Part shown: piece after piece, positions 8,088-21,936 of the stretch
Layout of the letters: each line of letters opens with the position of its first letter
Numbering within the stretch: the stretch's first letter is position 1
NCBI GenBank assembly: GCA_033782935.1
Contig: JAWQEG010000084.1
Coordinates: 806,001-870,000, forward strand
Length of the DNA stretch: 64,000 nt
Source: Petrolisthes cinctipes
Lineage: Eukaryota > Arthropoda > Malacostraca > Decapoda > Porcellanidae
Reading direction: 5' to 3'
The notes under the pieces: generated by a model
The model's input: only the letters and a program-made list of their open reading frames with translations
What the model was told of the DNA's origin: nothing
Databases searched by the model: none
Position numbers and translations under genes: made by a program

Positions 8088-11000
8088 ATGCTAAAAATCG
8101 ACATTTTAGGTGCCAAAAAATCGATATCTCAAATTCAGTCCCAAAACACCCGAAAATTCGATATTTAGAAGTCCCAGAAGGTATCTGTACATGCCTACTC
8201 CGTGTTAGAGTATTTTCAAAATACAGGCCAAAAACATACTGAAAATCGATCTTTTAGGTGCACAAAAGTCGATATGTGCATGCATCTTCTGTACCCGTTT
8301 ATATCTCAAATTCTGGCCCTAAACACCCGAAAATTCGATATTTTGGGGTCCCAGAAGCGATCTGTACATGCCTACTCCGTGTTAGAGTATTTTCAAAATT
8401 CAGGCCCAAAACATGCTGAAAATCGATATTTTTGGTGCCCAAAGTCAATATGTGCATGTATCTTCTGTACCCGTTTATATCTCAAATTCAGGCTTAAAAC
8501 ACCCGAAAATTCAATATTTTGGGGTCCCAGAAGCAATCTGTACATGCCTACTCAGTGCTAGAATATTTTCAAAATATAGGCTAAAAACATGCTAAAAATC
8601 GACATTTTAGGTGCCAAAAAATCGATATCTCAAATTCAGTCCCAAAACACCCGAAAATTCGATATTTAGGGGCCCCAGAAGCGATCTGTACATGCCTACT
8701 CCGTGTTAGAGTATTTTCAAAATACATGCTCAAAACATACTGAAAATCGATCTTTTAGGTGCACAAATGTCGATATGTGCATGCATCTTCAGTACCCGTT
8801 TATATCTCAAATTCAGGCTCAAAACACCCGAAACATCAATATTTTGGGGTCCCAGAAGCAATCTGTACATGCCTACTCAGTGTTAGAGTATTTTCAAAAT
8901 ACATGCTCAAAACATACTGAAAATCGATCTTTTAGGTGCACAAAAGTCGATATGTGCATGCATCTTCAGTACCCGTTTATATCTCAAATTCAGGCTCAAA
9001 ACACCCGAAAATTCAATATTTTGGGGTCCCAGAAGCAATCTGTACATGCCTACTCAGTGTTAGAGTATTTTAAAAATACAGGCCCAAAACATGCTGAAAA
9101 TCGATATTTTAGATGCCAAAAGTCAATATGTGCATGTATCTTCTGTACCCGTTTATATCTCAAATTCAGGCTCAAAACACCCGAAAATTCAATATTTTGG
9201 GGTCCCAGAAGCAATCTGTACATGCCTACACAGTGCTAGAATATTTTCAAAATATAGGCTAAAAACATGCTAAAAATCGACATTTTAGGTGCCAAAAAAT
9301 CGATATCTCAAATTCAGTCCCAAAACACCCGAAAATTCGATATTTAGAGGTCCCAGAAGGTATCTGTACATGCCTACTCCGTGTTAGAGTATTTTCAAAA
9401 TACAGGCCAAAAACATACTGAAAATCGATCTTTTAGGTGCCCAAAAGTCGATATGTGCATGCATCTTCTGTACCCGTTTATATCTCAAATTCTGGCCCTA
9501 AACACCCGAAAATTCGATATTTTGGGGTCCCAGAAGCGATCTGTACATGCCTACTCCGTGTTAGAGTATTTTCAAAATTCAGGCCCAAAACATGCTGAAA
9601 ATCGATATTTTTGGTGCCCAAAGTCAATATGTGCATGTATCTTCTGTACCCGTTTATATCTCAAATTCAGCCTCAAAACACCCGAAAATTCAATATTTTG
9701 GGGTCCCAGAAGCAATCTGTACAGTGCTAGAATATTTTCAAAATATAGGCTAAAAACATGCTAAAAATCGATCTTTTAGGTGCCAAAAAGTCGATATCTC
9801 AAATTCAGTCCCAAAACACCCGAAAATTCGATATTTAGGGGTCCCAGAAGCGATCTGAACATGCCTACTCCGTGTTAGAGTTTTTTCAAAATACATACTC
9901 AAAACATACTGAAAATCGATCTTTTAGGTGCACAAAAGTCAATATGTGCATGCATCTTCAGTACCCGTTTATATCTCAAATTCAGGCTCAAAACACCCGA
10001 AATTCAATATTTTGGGGTCCCAGAAGCAATCTGTACATGCCTACTCAGTGTTAGAGTATTTTCAAAATACAGGCCCAAAACATGCTGAAAATCGATATTT
10101 TAGATGCCCAAAGTCAATATGTGCATGTATCTTCTGTACCCGTTTATATCTCAAATTCAGGCTCAAAACACCCGAAAATTCAATATTTTGGGGTCCCAGA
10201 AGCAATCTGTACATGCCTACACAGTGCTAGAATATTTTCAAAATATAGGCTAAAAACATGCTAAAAATCGACATTTTAGGTGCCAAAAAATCGATATCTC
10301 AAATTCAGTCCCAAAACACCCGAAAATTCGATATTTAGAGGTCCCAGAAGGTATCTGTACATGCCTACTCCGTGTTAGAGTATTTTCGAAATACAGGCCA
10401 AAAACATACTGAAAATCGATCTTTTAGGTGCCCAAAAGTCGATATGTGCATGCATCTTCTGTACCCGTTTATATCTCAAATTCAGGCCCTAAACACCTGA
10501 AAATTCGATATTTTGGGGTCCCAGAAGCGATCTGTACATGCCTACTCCGTGTTAGAGTATTTTCAAAATACATGCTCAAAACCTACTGAAAATCGATCTT
10601 TTAGGTGCACAAAAGTCGATATGTGCATGCATCTTCAGTACCCGTTTATATCTCAAATTCAGGCTCAAAACACCCGAAAATTCAATATTTTGGGGTCCCA
10701 GAAGCAATCTGTACATGCCTACTCAGTGTTAGAGTATTTTCAAAATACATGCTCAAAACATACTGAAAATCGATCTTTTAGATGCCCAAAGTCAATATGT
10801 GCATGTATCTTCTGTACCCGTTTATATCTCAAATTCAGGCTCAAAACACCCGAAAATTCAATATTTTGGGGTCCCAGAAGCAATCTGTACATGCCTACAC
10901 AGTGCTAGAATATTTTCAAAATATAGGCTAAAAACATGCTAAAAATCGACATTTTAGGTGCCAAAAAATCGATATCTCAAATTCAGTCCCAAAACACCCG

Positions 11001-13282
11001 AAAATTCGATATTTAGAGGTCCCAGAAGGTATCTGTACATGCCTACTCCGTGTTAGAGTATTTTCAAAATACAGGCCAAAAACATACTGAAAATCGATCT
11101 TTTAGGTGCCCAAAAGTCGATATGTGCATGCATCTTCTGTACCCGTTTATATCTCAAATTCTGGCCCTAAACACCCGAAAATTCGATATTTTGGGGTCCC
11201 AGAAGCGATCTGTACATGCCTACTCCGTGTTAGAGTATTTTCAAAATTCAGGCCCAAAACATGCTGAAAATCGATATTTTTGGTGCCCAAAGTCAATATG
11301 TGCATGTATCTTCTGTACCCGTTTATATCTCAAATTCAGCCTCAAAACACCCGAAAATTCAATATTTTGGGGTCCCAGAAGCAATCTGTACAGTGCTAGA
11401 ATATTTTCAAAATATAGGCTAAAAACATGCTAAAAATCGATCTTTTAGGTGCCAAAAAGTCGATATCTCAAATTCAGTCCCAAAACACCCGAAAATTCGA
11501 TATTTAGGGGTCCCAGAAGCGATCTGAACATGCCTACTCCGTGTTAGAGTTTTTTCAAAATACATACTCAAAACATACTGAAAATCGATCTTTTAGGTGC
11601 ACAAAAGTCAATATGTGCATGCATCTTCAGTACCCGTTTATATCTCAAATTCAGGCTCAAAACACCCGAAATTCAATATTTTGGGGTCCCAGAAGCAATC
11701 TGTACATGCCTACTCAGTGTTAGAGTATTTTCAAAATACAGGCCCAAAACATGCTGAAAATCGATATTTTAGATGCCCAAAGTCAATATGTGCATGTATC
11801 TTCTGTACCCGTTTATATCTCAAATTCAGGCTCAAAACACCCGAAAATTCAATATTTTGGGGTCCCAGAAGCAATCTGTACATGCCTACACAGTGCTAGA
11901 ATATTTTCAAAATATAGGCTAAAAACATGCTAAAAATCGACATTTTAGGTGCCAAAAAATCGATATCTCAAATTCAGTCCCAAAACACCCGAAAATTCGA
12001 TATTTAGAGTTCCCAGAAGGTATCTGTACATGCCTACTCCGTGTTAGAGTATTTTCGAAATACAGGCCAAAAACATACTGAAAATCGATCTTTTAGGTGC
12101 CCAAAAGTCGATATGTGCATGCATCTTCTGTACCCGTTTATATCTCAAATTCAGGCCCTAAACACCTGAAAATTCGATATTTTGGGGTCCCAGAAGCGAT
12201 CTGTACATGCCTACTCCGTGTTAGAGTATTTTCAAAATACATGCTCAAAACCTACTGAAAATCGATCTTTTAGGTGCACAAAAGTCGATATGTGCATGCA
12301 TCTTCAGTACCCGTTTATATCTCAAATTCAGGCTCAAAACACCCGAAAATTCAATATTTTGGGGTCCCAGAAGCAATCTGTACATGCCTACTCAGTGTTA
12401 GAGTATTTTCAAAATACAGGCCCAAAACATGCTGAAAATCAATATTTTAGATGCCCAAAGTCAATATGTGCATGTATCTTCTGTACCCGTTTATATCTCA
12501 AATTCAGGCTCAAAACACCCGAAAATTCAATATTTTGGGGTCCCAGAAGCAATCTGTACATGCCTACACAGTGCTAGAATATTTTCAAAATATAGGCTAA
12601 AAACATGCTAAAAATCGACATTTTAGGTGCCAAAAAATCGATATCTCAAATTCAGTCCCAAAACACCCGAAAATTCGATATTTAGAGTTCCCAGAAGGTA
12701 TCTGTACATGCCTACTCCGTGTTAGAGTATTTTCGAAATACAGGCCAAAAACATACTGAAAATCGATCTTTTAGGTGCCCAAAAGTCGATATGTGCATGC
12801 ATCTTCTGTACCCGTTTATATCTCAAATTCAGGCCCTAAACACCTGAAAATTCGATATTTTGGGGTCCCAGAAGCGATCTGTACATGCCTACTCCGTGTT
12901 AGAGTATTTTCAAAATACATGCTCAAAACCTACTGAAAATCGATCTTTTAGGTGCACAAAAGTCGATATGTGCATGCATCTTCAGTACCCGTTTATATCT
13001 CAAATTCAGGCTCAAAACACCCGAAAATTCAATATTTTGGGGTCCCAGAAGCAATCTGTACATGCCTACTCAGTGTTAGAGTATTTTCAAAATACAGGCC
13101 CAAAACATGCTGAAAATCAATATTTTAGATGCCCAAAGTCAATATGTGCATGTATCTTCTGTACCCGTTTATATCTCAAATTCAGGCTCAAAACACCCGA
13201 AAATTCAATATTATGGGGTCCCAGCAGCAATCTGTACATGCCTACACAGTGCTAAAATATTTTCAAAATATAGGCTAAAAAC

Positions 13283-16200
13283 ATGCTAAAAATCGATATT
13301 TTAGATGCAAAAAAATCGATATCTCAAATTCAGTCCCAAAACACCCGAAAAATCGATATTTAGGGGTCCCAGAAGCGATCTGTACATGCCTACTCCGTGT
13401 TAGAGTATTTTCAAAATACATGCTCAAAACATACTGAAAATCGATCTTTTAGGTGCACAAAAGTCAATATGTGCATGCATCTTCAGTACCCGTTTATATA
13501 TCAAATTCAGGCTCAAAACACCCGAAAATTCAATATTTTGGGGTCCCAGAAGCAATCTGTACAGTGCTAGAATATTTTCAAAATATAGGCTAAAAACATG
13601 CTAAAAATCGATCTTTTAGGTGCCAAAAAGTCGATATCTCAAATTCAGTCCCAAAACACCCGAAAATTTGATATTTAGGGGTCCCAGAAGCGATCTGTAC
13701 ATGCCTACTCCGTGTTAGAGTATTTTCAAAATACATGCTCAAAACATACTGAAAATCGATCTTTTAGGTGCACAAAAGTCGATATGTGCATGCATCTTCA
13801 GTACCCGTTTATATCTCAAATTCAGGCTCAAAACACCCGAAAATTCAATATTTTGGGGTCCCAGAAGCAATCTGTACATGTCTACTCAGTGTTAGAGTAT
13901 TTTCAAAATACAGGCCCAAAACATGCTGAAAATCGATATTTTAGATGCCCAAAGTCAATATGTGCATGTATCTTCTGTACCCGTTTATATCTCAAATTCA
14001 GGCTCAAAACACTGGAAAATTCAATATTTTGGGGTCCCAGAAGCAATCTGTACATGCCTACACAGTGCTAGAATATTTTCAAAATATAGGCTAAAAACAT
14101 GCTAAAAATCGACATTTTAGGTGCCAAAAAATCGATATCTCAAATTCAGTCCCAAAACACCCGAAAATTCGATATTTAGAAGTCCCAGAAGGTATCTGTA
14201 CATGCCTACTCCGTGTTAGAGTATTTTCAAAATACAGGCCAAAAACATACTGAAAATCGATCTTTTAGGTGCACAAAAGTCGATATGTGCATGCATCTTC
14301 TGTACCCGTTTATATCTCAAATTCTGGCCCTAAACACCCGAAAATTCGATATTTTGGGGTCCCAGAAGCGATCTGTACATGCCTACTCCGTGTTAGAGTA
14401 TTTTCAAAATTCAGGCCCAAAACATGCTGAAAATCGATATTTTTGGTGCCCAAAGTCAATATGTGCATGTATCTTCTGTACCCGTTTATATCTCAAATTC
14501 AGGCTTAAAACACCCGAAAATTCAATATTTTGGGGTCCCAGAAGCAATCTGTACATGCCTACTCAGTGCTAGAATATTTTCAAAATATAGGCTAAAAACA
14601 TGCTAAAAATCGACATTTTAGGTGCCAAAAAATCGATATCTCAAATTCAGTCCCAAAACACCCGAAAATTCGATATTTAGGGGCCCCAGAAGCGATCTGT
14701 ACATGCCTACTCCGTGTTAGAGTATTTTCAAAATACATGCTCAAAACATACTGAAAATCGATCTTTTAGGTGCACAAATGTCGATATGTGCATGCATCTT
14801 CAGTACCCGTTTATATCTCAAATTCAGGCTCAAAACACCCGAAACATCAATATTTTGGGGTCCCAGAAGCAATCTGTACATGCCTACTCAGTGTTAGAGT
14901 ATTTTCAAAATACATGCTCAAAACCTACTGAAAATCGATCTTTTAGGTGCACAAAAGTCGATATGTGCATGCATCTTCAGTACCCGTTTATATCTCAAAT
15001 TCAGGCTCAAAACACCCGAAAATTCAATATTTTGGGGTCCCAGAAGCAATCTGTACATGCCTACTCAGTGTTAGAGTATTTTCAAAATACAGGCCCAAAA
15101 CATGCTGAAAATCGATATTTTAGATGCCCAAAGTCAATATGTGCATGTATCTTCTGTACCCGTTTATATCTCAAATTCAGGCTCAAAACACCCGAAAATT
15201 CAATATTTTGGGGTCCCAGAAGCAATCTGTACATGCCTACACAGTGCTAGAATATTTTCAAAATATAGGCTAAAAACATGCTAAAAATCGACATTTTAGG
15301 TGCCAAAAAATCGATATCTCAAATTCAGTCCCAAAACACCCGAAAATTCGATATTTAGAGGTCCCAGAAGGTATCTGTACATGCCTACTCCGTGTTAGAG
15401 TATTTTCAAAATACAGGCCAAAAACATACTGAAAATCGATCTTTTAGGTGCCCAAAAGTCGATATGTGCATGCATCTTCTGTACCCGTTTATATCTCAAA
15501 TTCTGGCCCTAAACACCCGAAAATTCGATATTTTGGGGTCCCAGAAGCGATCTGTACATGCCTACTCCGTGTTAGAGTATTTTCAAAATTCAGGCCCAAA
15601 ACATGCTGAAAATCGATATTTTTGGTGCCCAAAGTCAATATGTGCATGTATCTTCTGTACCCGTTTATATCTCAAATTCAGCCTCAAAACACCCGAAAAT
15701 TCAATATTTTGGGGTCCCAGAAGCAATCTGTACAGTGCTAGAATATTTTCAAAATATAGGCTAAAAACATGCTAAAAATCGATCTTTTAGGTGCCAAAAA
15801 GTCGATATCTCAAATTCAGTCCCAAAACACCCGAAAATTCGATATTTAGGGGTCCCAGAAGCGATCTGAACATGCCTACTCCGTGTTAGAGTTTTTTCAA
15901 AATACATACTCAAAACATACTGAAAATCGATCTTTTAGGTGCACAAAAGTCAATATGTGCATGCATCTTCAGTACCCGTTTATATCTCAAATTCAGGCTC
16001 AAAACACCCGAAATTCAATATTTTGGGGTCCCAGAAGCAATCTGTACATGCCTACTCAGTGTTAGAGTATTTTCAAAATACAGGCCCAAAACATGCTGAA
16101 AATCGATATTTTAGATGCCCAAAGTCAATATGTGCATGTATCTTCTGTACCCGTTTATATCTCAAATTCAGGCTCAAAACACCCGAAAATTCAATATTTT

Positions 16201-18615
16201 GGGGTCCCAGAAGCAATCTGTACATGCCTACACAGTGCTAGAATATTTTCAAAATATAGGCTAAAAACATGCTAAAAATCGACATTTTAGGTGCCAAAAA
16301 ATCGATATCTCAAATTCAGTCCCAAAACACCCGAAAATTCGATATTTAGAGGTCCCAGAAGGTATCTGTACATGCCTACTCCGTGTTAGAGTATTTTCGA
16401 AATACAGGCCAAAAACATACTGAAAATCGATCTTTTAGGTGCCCAAAAGTCGATATGTGCATGCATCTTCTGTACCCGTTTATATCTCAAATTCAGGCCC
16501 TAAACACCTGAAAATTCGATATTTTGGGGTCCCAGAAGCGATCTGTACATGCCTACTCCGTGTTAGAGTATTTTCAAAATACATGCTCAAAACCTACTGA
16601 AAATCGATCTTTTAGGTGCACAAAAGTCGATATGTGCATGCATCTTCAGTACCCGTTTATATCTCAAATTCAGGCTCAAAACACCCGAAAATTCAATATT
16701 TTGGGGTCCCAGAAGCAATCTGTACATGCCTACTCAGTGTTAGAGTATTTTCAAAATACATGCTCAAAACATACTGAAAATCGATCTTTTAGATGCCAAA
16801 AGTCAATATGTGCATGTATCTTCTGTACCCGTTTATATCTCAAATTCAGGCTCAAAACACCCGAAAATTCAATATTTTGGGGTCCCAGAAGCAATCTGTA
16901 CATGCCTACACAGTGCTAGAATATTTTCAAAATATAGGCTAAAAACATGCTAAAAATCGACATTTTAGGTGCCAAAAAATCGATATCTCAAATTCAGTCC
17001 CAAAACACCCGAAAATTCGATATTTAGAGGTCCCAGAAGGTATCTGTACATGCCTACTCCGTGTTAGAGTATTTTCAAAATACAGGCCAAAAACATACTG
17101 AAAATCGATCTTTTAGGTGCCCAAAAGTCGATATGTGCATGCATCTTCTGTACCCGTTTATATCTCAAATTCTGGCCCTAAACACCCGAAAATTCGATAT
17201 TTTGGGGTCCCAGAAGCGATCTGTACATGCCTACTCCGTGTTAGAGTATTTTCAAAATTCAGGCCCAAAACATGCTGAAAATCGATATTTTTGGTGCCCA
17301 AAGTCAATATGTGCATGTATCTTCTGTACCCGTTTATATCTCAAATTCAGCCTCAAAACACCCGAAAATTCAATATTTTGGGGTCCCAGAAGCAATCTGT
17401 ACAGTGCTAGAATATTTTCAAAATATAGGCTAAAAACATGCTAAAAATCGATCTTTTAGGTGCCAAAAAGTCGATATCTCAAATTCAGTCCCAAAACACC
17501 CGAAAATTCGATATTTAGGGGTCCCAGAAGCGATCTGAACATGCCTACTCCGTGTTAGAGTTTTTTCAAAATACATACTCAAAACATACTGAAAATCGAT
17601 CTTTTAGGTGCACAAAAGTCAATATGTGCATGCATCTTCAGTACCCGTTTATATCTCAAATTCAGGCTCAAAACACCCGAAATTCAATATTTTGGGGTCC
17701 CAGAAGCAATCTGTACATGCCTACTCAGTGTTAGAGTATTTTCAAAATACAGGCCCAAAACATGCTGAAAATCGATATTTTAGATGCCCAAAGTCAATAT
17801 GTGCATGTATCTTCTGTACCCGTTTATATCTCAAATTCAGGCTCAAAACACCCGAAAATTCAATATTTTGGGGTCCCAGAAGCAATCTGTACATGCCTAC
17901 ACAGTGCTAGAATATTTTCAAAATATAGGCTAAAAACATGCTAAAAATCGACATTTTAGGTGCCAAAAAATCGATATCTCAAATTCAGTCCCAAAACACC
18001 CGAAAATTCGATATTTAGAGTTCCCAGAAGGTATCTGTACATGCCTACTCCGTGTTAGAGTATTTTCGAAATACAGGCCAAAAACATACTGAAAATCGAT
18101 CTTTTAGGTGCCCAAAAGTCGATATGTGCATGCATCTTCTGTACCCGTTTATATCTCAAATTCAGGCCCTAAACACCTGAAAATTCGATATTTTGGGGTC
18201 CCAGAAGCGATCTGTACATGCCTACTCCGTGTTAGAGTATTTTCAAAATACATGCTCAAAACCTACTGAAAATCGATCTTTTAGGTGCACAAAAGTCGAT
18301 ATGTGCATGCATCTTCAGTACCCGTTTATATCTCAAATTCAGGCTCAAAACACCCGAAAATTCAATATTTTGGGGTCCCAGAAGCAATCTGTACATGCCT
18401 ACTCAGTGTTAGAGTATTTTCAAAATACAGGCCCAAAACATGCTGAAAATCAATATTTTAGATGCCCAAAGTCAATATGTGCATGTATCTTCTGTACCCG
18501 TTTATATCTCAAATTCAGGCTCAAAACACCCGAAAATTCAATATTTTGGGGTCCCAGCAGCAATCTGTACATGCCTACACAGTGCTAAAATATTTTCAAA
18601 ATATAGGCTAAAAAC
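13283..18615 (+). repeat. Block 5: copy 2 of the roughly 7 kb segment (5333 bp)
   Basis: Monomer starts: S 13283, B2/Ad 13431, S2 13598, B2 13746, A2 13923, S1 14099, B1 14247, A1 14424, S1/S2 14600, B2 14748, B2 14925, A2 15102, S1 15278, B1 15426, A1d 15603, S2 15769, B2 15917, A2 16093, S1 16269, B 16417, B2 16594, B2/A 16771, S1 16947, B1 17095, A1d 17272, S2 17438, B2 17586, A2 17762, S1 17938, B 18086, B2 18263, A2 18440. Offsets to copy 1 are 7013, then 6011, then 5333 bp, so this copy lacks one 1002 bp hexamer and one 678 bp unit relative to copy 1. Shared markers include GAAAAATCGATATT, GAAAATTTGATA, CACTGGAAAA, CCCGAAATTC and CCCAGCAGC. Confidence 0.88.
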
Positions 18616-21583
18616 ATGCTAAAAATCGATATTTTAGATGCAAAAAAATCGATATCTCAAATTCAGTCCCAAAACACCCGAAAAATCGATATTTAGGGGT
18701 CCCAGAAGCGATCTGTACATGCCTACTCCGTGTTAGAGTATTTTCAAAATACATGCTCAAAACATACTGAAAATCGATCTTTTAGGTGCACAAAAGTCAA
18801 TATGTGCATGCATCTTCAGTACCCGTTTATATATCAAATTCAGGCTCAAAACACCCGAAAATTCAATATTTTGGGGTCCCAGAAGCAATCTGTACAGTGC
18901 TAGAATATTTTCAAAATATAGGCTAAAAACATGCTAAAAATCGATCTTTTAGGTGCCAAAAAGTCGATATCTCAAATTCAGTCCCAAAACACCCGAAAAT
19001 TTGATATTTAGGGGTCCCAGAAGCGATCTGTACATGCCTACTCCGTGTTAGAGTATTTTCAAAATACATGCTCAAAACATACTGAAAATCGATCTTTTAG
19101 GTGCACAAAAGTCGATATGTGCATGCATCTTCTGTACCCGTTTATATCTCAAATTCAGGCTCAAAACACCTGAAAATTCAATATTTTAGGGTCCCAGAAG
19201 CAATCTGTACGTGCCTACACAGTGCTAGAATATTTTCAAAATATAGGCTAAAAACACACTGAAAATCGATATTTTAAGTGCCAAAAAATCGATATCTCAA
19301 ATTCAGTCCCAAAACACCCGAAAATTCGATATTTAGAGGTCCCAGAAGGTATCTGTACATGCCTACTCCGTGTTAGAGTATTTTCAAAATACAGGCCAAA
19401 AACATACTGAAAATCGATCTTTTAGGTGCCCAAAAGTCGATATGTGCATGCATCTTCTGTACCCGTTTATATATCAAATTCTGGCCCTAAACACCCGAAA
19501 ATTCGATATTTTGGGGTCCCAGAAGCGATCTGTACATGCCTACTCCGTGTTAGAGTATTTTCAAAATTCAGGCCCAAAACATGCTGAAAATCGATATTTT
19601 TGGTGCCCAAAGTCAATATGTGCATGTATCTTCTGTACCCGTTTATATCTCAAATTCAGGCTCAAAACACCCGAAAATTCAATATTTTGGGGTCCCAGAA
19701 GCAATCTGTACATGCCTACTCAGTGTTAGAGTATTTTCAAAATACAGGCCCAAAACATGCTGAAAATCGATATTTTAGATGCCCAAAGTCAATATGTGCA
19801 TGTATCTTCTGTACCCGTTTATATCTCAAATTCAGGCTCAAAACACCTGAAAATTCAATATTTTAGGGTCCCAGAAGCAATCTGTACATGCCTACACAGT
19901 GCTAGAATATTTTCAAAATATAGGCTAAAAACATGCTGAAAATCGATATTTTAAGTGCCAAAAAATCGATATCTCAAATTCAGTCCCAAAACACCCGAAA
20001 ATTCGATATTTAGAGGTCCCAGAAGGTATCTGTACATGCCTACTCCGTGTTAGAGTATTTTCAAAATACAGGCGAAAAACATACTGAAAATCGATCTCTT
20101 AGGTGCCCAAAAGTCGATATGTGCATGCATCTTCTGTACCCGTTTATATATCAAATTCTGGCCCTAAACACCCGAAAATTCGATATTTTGGGGTCCCAGA
20201 AGCGATCTGTACATGCCTACTCCGTGTTAGAGTATTTTCAAAATTCAGGCCCAAAACATGCTGAAAATCGATATTTTTGGTGCCCAAAGTCAATATGTGC
20301 ATGTATCTTCTGTACCCGTTTATATCTCAAATTCAGGCTCAAAACACCCGAAAATTCAATATTTTGGGGTCCCAGAAGCAATCTGTACATGCCTACTCAG
20401 TGCTAGAATATTTTCAAAATATAGGCTAAAAACATGCTAAAAATCGATCTTTTAGGTGCCAAAAAGTCGATATCTCAAATTCAGTCCCAAAACACCCGAA
20501 AATTCGATATTTAGGGGTCCCAGAAGCGATCTGTACATGCCTACTCCGTGTTAGAGTATTTTCAAAATACATGTTCAAAACATACTGAAAATCGATCTTT
20601 TAGGTGCACAAAAGTCGATATGTGCATGCATCTTCAGTACCCGTTTATATCTCAAATTCAGGCTCAAAACACCCGAAAATTCAATATTTTGGGGTCCCAG
20701 AAGCAATCTGTACATGCCTACTCAGTGTTAGAGTATTTTCAAAATACAGGCCCAAAACATGCTGAAAATCGATATTTTAGATGCCCAAAGTCAATATGTG
20801 CATGTATCTTCTGTACCCGTTTATATCTCAAATTCAGGCTCAAAACACCTGAAAATTCAATATTTTAGGGTCCCAGAAGCAATCTGTACATGCCTACACA
20901 GTGCTAGAATATTTTCAAAATATAGGCTAAAAACATGCTGAAAATCGATATTTTAAGTGCCAAAAAATCGATATCTCAAATTCAGTCCCAAAACACCCGA
21001 AAATTCGATATTTAGAGGTCCCAGAAGGTATCTGTACATGCCTACTCCGTGTTAGAGTATTTTCAAAATACAGGCGAAAAACATACTGAAAATCGATCTT
21101 TTAGGTGCCCAAAAGTCGATATGTGCATGCATCTTCTGTACCCGTTTATATATCAAATTCTGGCCCTAAACACCCGAAAATTCGATATTTTGGGGTCCCA
21201 GAAGCGATCTGTACATGCCTACTCCGTGTTAGAGTATTTTCAAAATTCAGGCCCAAAACATGCTGAAAATCGATATTTTTGGTGCCCAAAGTCAATATGT
21301 GCATGTATCTTCTGTACCCGTTTATATCTCAAATTCAGGCTCAAAACACCCGAAAATTCAATATTTTGGGGTCCCAGAAGCAATCTGTACATGCCTACTC
21401 AGTGCTAGAATATTTTCAAAATATAGGCTAAAAACATGCTAAAAATCGATCTTTTAGGTGCCAAAAAGTCGATATCTCAAATTCAGTCCCAAAACACCCG
21501 AAAATTCGATATTTAGGGGTCCCAGAAGCGATCTGTACATGCCTACTCCGTGTTAGAGTATTTTCAAAATACATGTTCAAAAC

Positions 21584-21760
21584 ATACTGAAAATCGATCT
21601 TTTAGGTGCACAAAAGTCGATATGTGCATGCATCTTCAGTACCCGTTTATATCTCAAATTCAGTCCCAAAACACCCGAAAATTCGATATTTAGAAGTCCC
21701 AGAAGGTATCTGTACATGCCTACTCCGTGTTAGAGTATTTTCAAAATACAGGCCAAAAAC
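21584..21760 (+). repeat. Hybrid monomer B2/S1
   Basis: The first part (CACAAAAGTCGATATG, CTTCAGTACCC) is B2. From TCAGTCCC onward it is S1 (TTTAGAAGTCCC, AGAAGGTATC). It keeps the full 177 bp because the crossover lies to the right of the S deletion. It records an exchange between B and S monomers in register, and it is the right edge of the 1002 bp hexamer duplication. Confidence 0.88.
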
Positions 21761-21932
21761 ATACTGAAAATCGATCTTTTAGGTGCACAAAAGTCGATAT
21801 GTGCATGCATCTTCTGTACCCGTTTATATCTCAAATTCTGGCCCTAAACACCCGAAAATTCGATATTTTGGGGTCCCAGAAGCGATATGTACATGCCTAC
21901 TCCGTGTTAGAGTATTTTCAAAATTCAGGCCC

Positions 21933-21936
21933 TTTG
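21933..21936 (+). other. 4 bp insertion (TTTG) in a B1 monomer
   Basis: The B1 monomer starting at 21761 ends GGCCCTTTGAAAACATG where all others end GGCCCAAAACATG, making it 181 bp. I saw this insertion nowhere else in the window, so it is private and probably young. Confidence 0.88.

Larger units (their letters stand above)
6270..13282 (+). repeat. Block 4: copy 1 of a roughly 7 kb duplicated segment (7013 bp)
   Basis: Monomer starts: S2 6270, B2/Ad 6418, S2 6585, B2 6733, A2 6910, S1 7086, B1 7234, A1 7411, S2 7587, B2 7735, A2 7912, S1 8088, B1 8236, A1 8413, S1/S2 8589, B2 8737, B2 8914, A2 9091, S1 9267, B1 9415, A1d 9592, S2 9758, B2 9906, A2 10082, S1 10258, B 10406, B2 10583, B2/A 10760, S1 10936, B1 11084, A1d 11261, S2 11427, B2 11575, A2 11751, S1 11927, B 12075, B2 12252, A2 12429, S1 12605, B 12753, B2 12930, A2 13107. 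Internal duplications of 1669 bp (9415 to 11084) and 678 bp (12252 to 12930) are visible. Confidence 0.88.
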